Positions 6,168 to 12,311 of a stretch of DNA of 13,126 nucleotides are shown in pieces. The position numbers were made by a program, and so were the translations under genes. Source of the DNA: JAGVPT01 sp964384415 (lineage in GTDB: Bacteria > Bacteroidota > Ignavibacteria > UBA10030 > UBA8401); contig CAYLMV010000101.1 in NCBI GenBank assembly GCA_964384415.1, positions 1-13,126 of the forward strand, read 5' to 3'. Within the stretch, counting starts at the first letter, position 1; each line of letters begins with the position of its first letter. The notes under the pieces were generated by a model. The model searched no databases and had not been told where the DNA came from. It saw only the letters and a program-made list of their open reading frames with translations.

Positions 6168-6659
6168 ATGAAATCAATTACCGTCACCGGAGTTCTTCTC
6201 GTCGGCCTCGTCTTCATCGCGCCAACGATCAAGGGACAAAATAACCTTCAAGGATCTACCAATATGAATACGCAGATTGTCCGGGACTTTGCCAGCGCAA
6301 TCAATGAACACAACGTCGACAAGCTCTGCTTGCTTATGACCGAGGACCATACATTCATTGATTCCCAGGGCAATGAAACCATGGGAAAAGAAAAGATGAG
6401 GAGGGCATGGATTGGATACTATCAGATGTTTCCGGATTACAAAATAGAAATTACGGATATGTTTCTTAGCGGAGATACAGTCGCAGCTTTTGGATTTGCA
6501 GGCGGTACATATCAAGGTCAGAATGACAGGAAAGAGAACTACTGGCATTTGCCTGCTTCGTGGAAAGCAGTTATCAAGAACGGAAAAATCGATGTGTGGC
6601 AAGTTTACGTAGACTCAAAAATCCCTTTTGACATTATCACGAAGAATGTAAAGCAATAA
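6168..6659 (+). CDS. Exported SnoaL-like / NTF2-fold protein
   Basis: This 163-residue protein has an N-terminal signal peptide (MKSITVTGVLLVGLVFIAPTIKGQ) and then a SnoaL-like NTF2-fold domain: a helix QIVRDFASAINEHNVDKLCLLM, then DHTFIDSQGNETMGKEKMRR, WIGYYQMFPDYKIEITDMF, and strands VAAFGFAGGTY, WHLPASWKAVIKNGKIDVWQVYVD. Members include polyketide cyclases and many small stress or unknown-function proteins; most are cytosolic, so the export signal is notable. AGGTG at 6156-6160 is a plausible ribosome binding site. Only 51 bases without a clear repeat separate it from the BNR gene upstream, so the two may be cotranscribed. A repeat begins two bases after its stop. Confidence 0.85.
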   Translation: MKSITVTGVLLVGLVFIAPTIKGQNNLQGSTNMNTQIVRDFASAINEHNVDKLCLLMTEDHTFIDSQGNETMGKEKMRRAWIGYYQMFPDYKIEITDMFLSGDTVAAFGFAGGTYQGQNDRKENYWHLPASWKAVIKNGKIDVWQVYVDSKIPFDIITKNVKQ

Positions 6660-6661
6660 CC

Positions 6662-6760
6662 GCCTGACCGGTCGCTCCCCGGCAGGAAGCGCGGGATTTT
6701 GCAGGAGGACGCACGAAACGATTATTGCGACACCCCGCTGGCTATCGATAAGCGGACAGC
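6662..6760 (+). repeat. Interspersed repeat, degenerate copy
   Basis: The left module is well kept: GCCTGACCGGTCGCTCCCCG (6662-6681), then GAAGCGCGGGATTTTGC. The right end keeps the hairpin CCGCT/AGCGG (6735-6739 with 6751-6755) and the loop string GGCTATC found at 9076 onward. The terminal GTTAGGC is not recognisable (ACAGCATAC instead), and the right module is absent. Confidence 0.6.
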
Positions 6761-6789
6761 ATACACAACAAACTTACTCCTCAAACAGA

Positions 6790-7263
6790 ATGAAGAACAA
6801 AACATTTTTGATTTTGGCCCTCGCGGCATCGTTCGGTTTTGGATTTGCATTCAATGCGATCCTTACAAGTCAAATTGACATCCAGCCGCAATCGAAGAAA
6901 GTGACGGGCATTGGCGGAATTTTCTTCAAGTGCAAAGACCCACAAAAGTTGAAAGAGTGGTACAAAAAGAACCTGGGTTTCAAAACCGATCAATACGGGA
7001 CTATGTTTGAATGGCGGGAATTTCCTGATACAACAAAAAAGGGTCTTACGCAATGGAGTCCCTTTGCCCAAACCACAAAATATTTCAATCCTTCAACAAA
7101 AGATTTCATGATCAATTATCGGGTGGACAACCTCGGTTCACTTGTTGAAGAGCTAAAAAAAGACAGCGTCACGGTTGTGGACACAATTGCGACGTACGAT
7201 TATGGTAAATTTGTTCATATCATGGACATCGAGGGAAACAAAATTGAACTATGGCAGCCCTAG
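6790..7263 (+). CDS. Exported or membrane-anchored VOC-superfamily protein
   Basis: The 157-residue protein has a hydrophobic N-terminus (MKNKTFLILALAASFGFGFAF, then NAILTSQ), a signal peptide or anchor, followed by a VOC domain closely related to the protein at 421-807: KVTGIGGIFFKCKD (37-50), KEWYKKNLG (55-63), DFMINYRVDNL (105-115) and EGNKIELWQP (148-157), with Glu153 at the C-terminal metal-ligand position. It extends the paralogue by about 34 N-terminal residues and differs in the middle. Glyoxalase-fold proteins usually act in the cytosol, so an extracytoplasmic copy suggests a binding or specialised role. No clear Shine-Dalgarno precedes the ATG. It is bracketed by repeat copies at 6662 and 7319. 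Confidence 0.86.
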   Translation: MKNKTFLILALAASFGFGFAFNAILTSQIDIQPQSKKVTGIGGIFFKCKDPQKLKEWYKKNLGFKTDQYGTMFEWREFPDTTKKGLTQWSPFAQTTKYFNPSTKDFMINYRVDNLGSLVEELKKDSVTVVDTIATYDYGKFVHIMDIEGNKIELWQP

Positions 7264-7318
7264 GGGCGTCGTGTATGGGAACCAAAAAAGATAGTTTAGC
7301 TATGTTCTGCCGCGTCTG

Positions 7319-7449
7319 TTCTAACCAGCCGCCGACGATTTCGCCGCGCGACAGTAAGCAGAGAATGACATGATCGGCAAATACGTCCGCGCAATGAACT
7401 ACGTGGAAGGAACAGTCCGTCGCCGCAGCGCAACCGCGGCCCTTTAGGC
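7319..7449 (+). repeat. Interspersed attC-like repeat, copy D (131 bp)
   Basis: The left edge TTCTAACC (7319-7326) joins almost directly to a complete right module (GCCGACGATTTCGCCGCGC through GCAATGAACTACGTGG), ending at TTTAGGC (7443-7449), where the first G of GTTAGGC is T. It lacks the left hairpin module, the inner module and the terminal hairpin. Between the upstream stop (7263) and the left edge are 55 bases of unassigned sequence. The size matches long attC sites. Confidence 0.75.
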
Positions 7450-7484
7450 CGCCGACGGCATCCACAATCAACCATCTGATCATA

Positions 7485-8651
7485 ATGATAATCAAGACCG
7501 ACAACGTATTACAGGTTTTCTATGCAGCAGTGAGCATTATTGTACTTTTCTCCGGATCTTTTCATCCCTTATATAATTGGGACATCATTCCATACATCGC
7601 CTCCGCAAAGGCCCTTGGGAGTAACGATCCGATTCTGGTCCATTCTTTCACTTACACAGAGATCGACAAGTCGGCCGGAACGCGAAAGTACGCTTCATCC
7701 AGCGCACAAGAGGATTCGTCCTTTCGCGCTCTGATGAGATCAGATTACTCCGCCTTCTCAGACTTACTTCTTTTTTATAAGGTTCGGGTTGTTTATAATC
7801 TCGCTGTTTATTCACTATTGTCCGTCGGTATTGCGCCTGTATTCGCAACGCATTTTATTTCCGCAGTCTCGATATTTTTAGCCACGTGGATGTTGTTTCT
7901 CATCGGACGCCACAGTTTTTCAATACCATTGCAGTTCGTTATCCTGCCACTCGTATTGGGACTGGGCGCATACAAACTTGCCAGACTCTCTACCCCTGAT
8001 GCACTCGCATTTCTGCTCGTTCTTGCCATACTCTATTGCTTTCTTAAGGAGCATCCTGCGATCTATTTTTTATTTCCACTGCTAGTTGCGGTCAGAACAG
8101 ATCTCTTACTTCTCGTTGTTCTCCTTGGTCTTTCTCTCCTCTTCTTAAAAACACCTGGCATATTCGCAACCCTTGTGTCTCTTGTGATCTCGGTTTCCAT
8201 CTTTTTTCTTTTAGAGTGGGTTTACAGTTATCCAGGATGGAAGGCGGTCTTTTATTTTACTTTTTGTGACAAATCTGCGCTCACTACTCCCCCTGAGTTT
8301 GGACCTGACTTGTATTTCCCTGTGTTCTCCGAGGGAATAAGGTCCGTATTGAAGAGCCCTCAATTCTTTTTTGTTCTGGCGATAATCGGCCTCGCATTGT
8401 TCTTCTCAACTTACAAACTCAAAGGTATACTCGTAGCTAGCAAATTGAAATCGAAGTCTGTGATCTTGCTCCTAACCGCAATCATCTATTTCATTATCCG
8501 GATGATTGTTTTCCCGTTAGCGGAAACTCGATTCCTGGTTATTCCTTACACGATTGCTGCGATCTCTTTTTGCGAATTATTCTCTCCCGTAATGACGGCG
8601 TTCAATCGAAGGGATGCAGCGCTGGACGGCCTAACCAGCCCTCCCCGCTAA
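7485..8651 (+). CDS. Polytopic membrane protein, GT-C glycosyltransferase-like
   Basis: The 388-residue protein has about ten or eleven hydrophobic segments, beginning at 11-25. The first loop contains YNWDIIPYI (30-38); an acidic residue in this loop (Asp33) is where GT-C lipid-linked-sugar transferases keep a catalytic Asp. Later motifs STPDALAFLLVLAILY and VAVRTDLLLLVVLL resemble the PDxLxxLL and RPDxLLLL segments of mannosyltransferase-like and DUF2029-like proteins. The assignment is tentative: no diagnostic family motif is certain. The last codons (GLTSPPR and TAA) are read from the left edge of the next repeat, since GCCTAAC at 8629-8635 lies inside the frame; the ancestral C-terminus was probably cut or extended there. 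No clear Shine-Dalgarno precedes the ATG. Confidence 0.72.
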   Translation: MIIKTDNVLQVFYAAVSIIVLFSGSFHPLYNWDIIPYIASAKALGSNDPILVHSFTYTEIDKSAGTRKYASSSAQEDSSFRALMRSDYSAFSDLLLFYKVRVVYNLAVYSLLSVGIAPVFATHFISAVSIFLATWMLFLIGRHSFSIPLQFVILPLVLGLGAYKLARLSTPDALAFLLVLAILYCFLKEHPAIYFLFPLLVAVRTDLLLLVVLLGLSLLFLKTPGIFATLVSLVISVSIFFLLEWVYSYPGWKAVFYFTFCDKSALTTPPEFGPDLYFPVFSEGIRSVLKSPQFFFVLAIIGLALFFSTYKLKGILVASKLKSKSVILLLTAIIYFIIRMIVFPLAETRFLVIPYTIAAISFCELFSPVMTAFNRRDAALDGLTSPPR

Positions 8652-8688
8652 GAAGCGCATGGTTTCGCAAAGAACGCTCAACGGCTGA

Positions 8689-8709
8689 TCCCGACACAAA
8701 ACGTCGGGA
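8689..8709 (+). promoter_or_regulatory. Perfect 7-bp hairpin in the left half of repeat copy E
   Basis: TCCCGAC (8689-8695) and GTCGGGA (8703-8709) flank the loop ACAAAAC. The tandem unit at 223-241 has the same stem core and almost the same loop (AGAAAAC), which shows the element is inherited with the repeat. There is no T-tract, so terminator function is unsupported. Confidence 0.6.
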
Positions 8710-8795
8710 CAGGCTGGAACCAGATATTCGTCGGCGCAGCATATTTGTTCCGTGGCTTTTCAGCCGGAGATCCTGTGTGATAGGCTTCACTTTGG

Positions 8796-8881
8796 TCGTT
8801 TTCTGAAACCGCTGTCACTTGCATTCCGCGGTACAAAACAGTAGTTTTGCTTCAGTATAATCGGGGTTAAACGGGCGGGTC
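8796..8881 (+). repeat. Inner 86-bp module, copy 2, with a TATAAT box
   Basis: This is the gap-free match to 3527-3612. This copy has the inverted pair CAAAAC / GTTTTG around AGTA and a TATAAT at 8856-8861, which reads GATTAT-like in the other copy. No matching -35 element lies 16-18 bases upstream (ACAAAA there), so promoter activity is only a possibility. Confidence 0.75.
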
Positions 8882-9135
8882 TGCTAACATCTTCTTCTTG
8901 TCTCCATAAATCCCAGAACACCTGTTTAATTCCAGGTTTAGCTTAACGAACGAAGAATAAGTGATCGACAATTTCGCAGCGCGATGTTGGACGATCTTAG
9001 AATCATCAGACTGGAACGTCCGCGAAACGAACTACACGGAACTAACTCTTCGCCTCAGCAACTACTTTGTCCCGCGGCTATCTAGCGGGAGCTCCGCTCC
9101 GTTAGCCTGCATGAACAAATATTGGGAGGAAAATC

Positions 9136-10425
9136 ATGGATCACATACGAAAAGCGCTTCTTATTTCTTTGGTGTTCGTTTTTCATCCGTCGTTTGCCCA
9201 ATGGGCAGTTCAGCCCTACAATGCGTCGAATGCATACCAGAATGTGGTATTCACGGATAGCTTACATGGCTACATTGCCGCCTATGGACTTCTATCGACA
9301 ACAGACGGAGGGGCTACTTGGAAACAAACGACCACCGACGATAATGCGCTCTTAAAGAGTGTGTCCGTAAAAAAGGGATGTCTCTGGGCTTCAAGTGAAG
9401 ACGGCAAGGTGTATGGGTCCACAGATAGCGGCAAGACATTGATTGAGCAATTTACTGCCAAGACCCCTTATGATTTCCACACAATTTGTTTTGTAGACTC
9501 CCTTCGCGGGTGGCTATTTGGATTTTCGTGGGGAATGCCACCGGCCGGCGACATTATTCTTCACACAACCGATGGCGGTTTGACATGGAACACGCAATAC
9601 GAGCTGGATCAGTCTTTTGTCTCGGGAGTCGACTTATTCCAAGGTTTCTTCGTGGACAGCCTCCATGGCTGGGCTACACAAGGAGACCACATGCTGCATA
9701 CCTTTAACGGTGGAAATGATTGGATTCATCAATCAGTGCCTGGATCCCCAAACTTATATTCAGTCTTCTTTATCGACACATCACGAGGATGGGCCGTTGG
9801 AGACGACGAAAGCGATAATTTGAGCCACGGCCCTGAGAGCTACGTTATATTCACAACGGATGGCGGTCAAAACTGGGTCAAAGGCAACTCTCCCGTACCT
9901 GCTATCGTACATTCAGTCTTTTTCGTGGATAGCAGCAGGGGGTGGATGTGTTGTGTCAACGGAAATATAGAACGATCAACCGACGGGGGACGAAATTGGG
10001 CAGTTCAACAGAGCAATACCACATCCATTTTGGAATCAGTTTTTTTCCTGAACGCGACGGATGGCTGGGCTGTCGGAGAATTCACCGTCATCCTTCACAC
10101 GACGAATGGCGGCGGCTTAACATACGTCCCTCCGACAAACGAGATGCCCGTCACATTCTCTATGAGTCAGAATTTCCCAAACCCATTTAATCCGGCTACA
10201 AAAATACGTTATACCATTCCGGTCCCGGGAGATGTAAACCTGTCAGTGTACGATCTGCTTGGGAATAGAATCTCAGTGCTGCAGAACGGTCCCAAGGCTC
10301 AGGGAGAATGGGAAAAAGTATTCGATGCAAGAGGGCTGCCAAGCGGTATGTACATTTGCAGGATCACATATTCCCACGGCGGCAGTATTCAAGTGGGAAA
10401 TCATAAAATGTTGTTACTCAAATGA
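9136..10425 (+). CDS. Secreted BNR/YCF48-like repeat protein with a T9SS sorting domain
   Basis: The 429-residue protein has a signal peptide (MDHIRKALLISLVFVFHPSFAQ), about seven propeller repeats alternating a VFFVDSxRGWxxG strand pair with an Asp-box turn (STTDGGATW, HTTDGGLTW, HTFNGGNDW, FTTDGGQNW, RSTDGGRNW, HTTNGG), and a T9SS type A sorting domain from residue 345 (QNFPNPFNPATK to MLLLK). The DSLHGWA pattern is like YCF48/HCF136-type propellers, but the T9SS domain and lack of photosynthesis neighbours argue for a surface or secreted binding protein. A strong Shine-Dalgarno GGGAGGA (9124-9130) lies five bases before the ATG. It starts 28 bases after repeat copy E and is followed 15 bases after its stop by copy F. 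Confidence 0.88.
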   Translation: MDHIRKALLISLVFVFHPSFAQWAVQPYNASNAYQNVVFTDSLHGYIAAYGLLSTTDGGATWKQTTTDDNALLKSVSVKKGCLWASSEDGKVYGSTDSGKTLIEQFTAKTPYDFHTICFVDSLRGWLFGFSWGMPPAGDIILHTTDGGLTWNTQYELDQSFVSGVDLFQGFFVDSLHGWATQGDHMLHTFNGGNDWIHQSVPGSPNLYSVFFIDTSRGWAVGDDESDNLSHGPESYVIFTTDGGQNWVKGNSPVPAIVHSVFFVDSSRGWMCCVNGNIERSTDGGRNWAVQQSNTTSILESVFFLNATDGWAVGEFTVILHTTNGGGLTYVPPTNEMPVTFSMSQNFPNPFNPATKIRYTIPVPGDVNLSVYDLLGNRISVLQNGPKAQGEWEKVFDARGLPSGMYICRITYSHGGSIQVGNHKMLLLK

Positions 10426-10440
10426 GAATCATTGCAGGCA

Positions 10441-10658
10441 AGCTGACCGGTGCCCCGCTAAGGAGCGCAGGATCTCGCGAGGCTCCGAAGGACTCCATTG
10501 GCACTATCGAAACTAGCAATCGACGAGTTCGCAGCACGACGATACGCCGAAAATGATATGATCAACAGATACGTCTGCGCAATGAACTTCGTGGAACTCA
10601 CTGTTCGCCGCGCCCTATTTGTCCCGTTGCTTTCCAATGAGAGCTCTGTCCGTGGGGA
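10441..10658 (+). repeat. Interspersed attC-like repeat, copy F (218 bp)
   Basis: The left module AGCTGACCGGTGCCCCGCTA with AGGAGCGC (10441-10468) is followed by CTCCGAAGGACTCCATTGGC, which parallels CCCGAAGGTCCATTAGGGC at 3500-3517. Then comes a complete right module from 10515 (ATCGACGAGTTCGCAGCACG through GCAATGAACTTCGTGGAAC). The right edge is eroded (GTGGGGA, 10652-10658), and the terminal hairpin has lost its pairing. Confidence 0.75.
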
Positions 10659-10697
10659 GGCGAGAGATCACTCAGGTATCAACGAGGAGAATCGTCA

Positions 10698-12311
10698 ATG
10701 AAGAAGTTCATGCTTCCTTATCTCATTTTTGCTTCGGCCCTTATCGTTTATCCTCAAAAAAGATTAGATGGTCAGGCACATCTAAGCGAAAATACATCCG
10801 TCCCAACCTATACAATTCTATTTAACCCTACTAAATACCAGATGTATCTGAACAATGTTGGATCGCTCGATTGGCAGACCTCTTTCTACTCGACCAATTA
10901 CTACAATAATGGCGGATTCCGTTCTGTGGGATTCGACAATGGGTTATGGGTTGTGGGAAAATTTGCCGGAGAACCACGCCTTGCGTTGGTAGAATGGGGA
11001 TCTCAATATTCCCCGGGCCCTATCATCGATGACCGTCCCGCAATGGATGCAAGGCCGCAGGATTCTGCACGCTATCGCCCATACAAGATCTCACGTGGAG
11101 ACAATGCTGTAACAAACAGAGATTACGCGCAATGGCCCTCCGATTTAGGAGCACCTCTCTCGCAAGGGGAGCCTCGATTATATGGAGACCAGACAGTTTG
11201 GATGGTCTACAATGCCGATGATACCACTGTAGGCCAGTGGAAAAAGAACAAGAAATCTCTTCCGCCACTCCCGTTCGAAATTCATGAAACTATCTATGGT
11301 TTCGACCATGATTCACTCCTCTCAAATGTTGTCTTTCTCGAATGGGAAATAATCAACAAAGGCGTTTCTGTTCTTGACTCCGGGTTTGTTTCGCTCTGGT
11401 CGGATATTGATTTTTGCGGTGCATATGAAAATACTCCTGCCATTGACACCGTCAACCAACTGGGATACTGTTGGAACAAGAAAGATGAACCGGAATTTGG
11501 GTGGTCCGCTACGCCGGCAGTCGGATACACGCTATTATATGGACCTGAAGTGCCATCCCTGAACGATACCGCCGTCGTAGAAAACAAGAGAGTAGCGGGA
11601 AAAAAGAACCTGCCGCTGTCATCGTCTTGGGGATTTTCCGACGATTCGTATCCCGAGATACAAACCTATGGACCAGCATGGGATGTGCCCTCCGCATGGA
11701 ATAATGCACGTGGATTGACGCCAAAAGGATTGCCGATTATTGATTCAGTAACAAGACGAGTCACAAAATTTCCCTTTAGCGGGAATCCGGTTGACAGTTC
11801 CGGCTGGCTCTTTGACGCATCTACTTCCGGAGGAGCCGGAATCAATTTATTCTCCGGGCCATTCACAATGCAACCGGGGGATACGCAGTGGGTACTCCTG
11901 GCTTTCGTCGTCGGGGTTGGGAGTGACCGATACAACAGTATTACCGAGCTCAAGACTATGACAAATAAATTGAGATCCCTCCCCTATAGTCAACAATCGT
12001 TGACGACCATCGATAACAGAGTTGCTCAACAACCGAAAGAGTTTTCACTATTTCAGAACTTTCCTAATCCATTCAATCCATCCACTTCGATAGAGTACGC
12101 ACTGCCTGTTAAATCCAGGGTTCTCCTCCAAGTCTTCAATATCCTGGGGCAACGAGTAACCATACTTTACGAAGGAGAACAGGCGGCAGGATATCAGAAA
12201 GTTTTGTGGAACGCCAACGAATCATCCGGCATGTACTTCTATCGTATCGATGCAGTGAGCGATCCCAACATCCACTTCATGCAAGTGAAGAAGATGTTGG
12301 TACTAAAGTAG
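10698..12311 (+). CDS. Large secreted protein with a T9SS sorting domain
   Basis: The 537-residue protein has an N-terminal export signal (MKKFMLPYLIFASALIVYPQ), a body of about 430 residues rich in aromatic residues and short beta-strand patterns (LDWQTSFYSTNYYNNGGFR, GEPRLALVEWGSQY, GDQTVWMVYNADD, VFLEWEIINKG, LWSDIDFCGAYENTPAIDT), and a T9SS type A sorting domain from residue 453 (QNFPNPFNPSTSIEYALP to MLVLK). Proteins of this style are common, poorly characterised exported proteins of Ignavibacteria and relatives; SDIDFCGAYENTPAIDT could bind calcium. No enzyme motif is seen. GAGGAGA at 10685-10691 provides a good Shine-Dalgarno. Its TAG stop abuts the ATG of the next gene (TAGATG), so the two are probably cotranscribed. 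Confidence 0.85.
   Translation: MKKFMLPYLIFASALIVYPQKRLDGQAHLSENTSVPTYTILFNPTKYQMYLNNVGSLDWQTSFYSTNYYNNGGFRSVGFDNGLWVVGKFAGEPRLALVEWGSQYSPGPIIDDRPAMDARPQDSARYRPYKISRGDNAVTNRDYAQWPSDLGAPLSQGEPRLYGDQTVWMVYNADDTTVGQWKKNKKSLPPLPFEIHETIYGFDHDSLLSNVVFLEWEIINKGVSVLDSGFVSLWSDIDFCGAYENTPAIDTVNQLGYCWNKKDEPEFGWSATPAVGYTLLYGPEVPSLNDTAVVENKRVAGKKNLPLSSSWGFSDDSYPEIQTYGPAWDVPSAWNNARGLTPKGLPIIDSVTRRVTKFPFSGNPVDSSGWLFDASTSGGAGINLFSGPFTMQPGDTQWVLLAFVVGVGSDRYNSITELKTMTNKLRSLPYSQQSLTTIDNRVAQQPKEFSLFQNFPNPFNPSTSIEYALPVKSRVLLQVFNILGQRVTILYEGEQAAGYQKVLWNANESSGMYFYRIDAVSDPNIHFMQVKKMLVLK

Larger units (their letters stand above)
8629..9107 (+). repeat. Interspersed attC-like repeat, long copy E (479 bp)
   Basis: This is the most complete copy and fills nearly all of the gene-free stretch 8652-9135. 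Its modules are: left edge GCCTAAC (8629-8635) with CCCGCTAAGAAGC (8644-8656); hairpin TCCCGAC/GTCGGGA (8689-8709); inner 86-bp module (8796-8881); a linking stretch; right module from about 8961; hairpin TCCCGC/GCGGGA (9070-9090); right edge GTTAGCC (9101-9107). The left edge is nearly the inverted complement of the right edge of the copy ending at 3915. No convincing gene is inside, although a frame crosses the right module. Confidence 0.8.

Noticed and set aside
8833..8861. Sigma-70 promoter using TATAAT at 8856-8861
   Set aside because: No acceptable -35 at 16-18 bases, and the box is not kept in the sister module at 3527-3612.
8961..9260. Protein-coding frame 8961-9260 and the frame at 10498-10701
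   Set aside because: Both are the conserved frame of the repeat right module running on into other sequence. They overlap the start region of genuine genes and have no good start.
158..10658. CRISPR array
   Set aside because: The repeats are long, degenerate, separated by whole genes, and lack regular short spacers. No cas genes are present.
158..10658. Repeat family as simple MITEs
   Set aside because: Not excluded, but less favoured. Every copy has the same orientation and sits between a stop and a start, and I could not see target-site duplications. I kept it as the main alternative.
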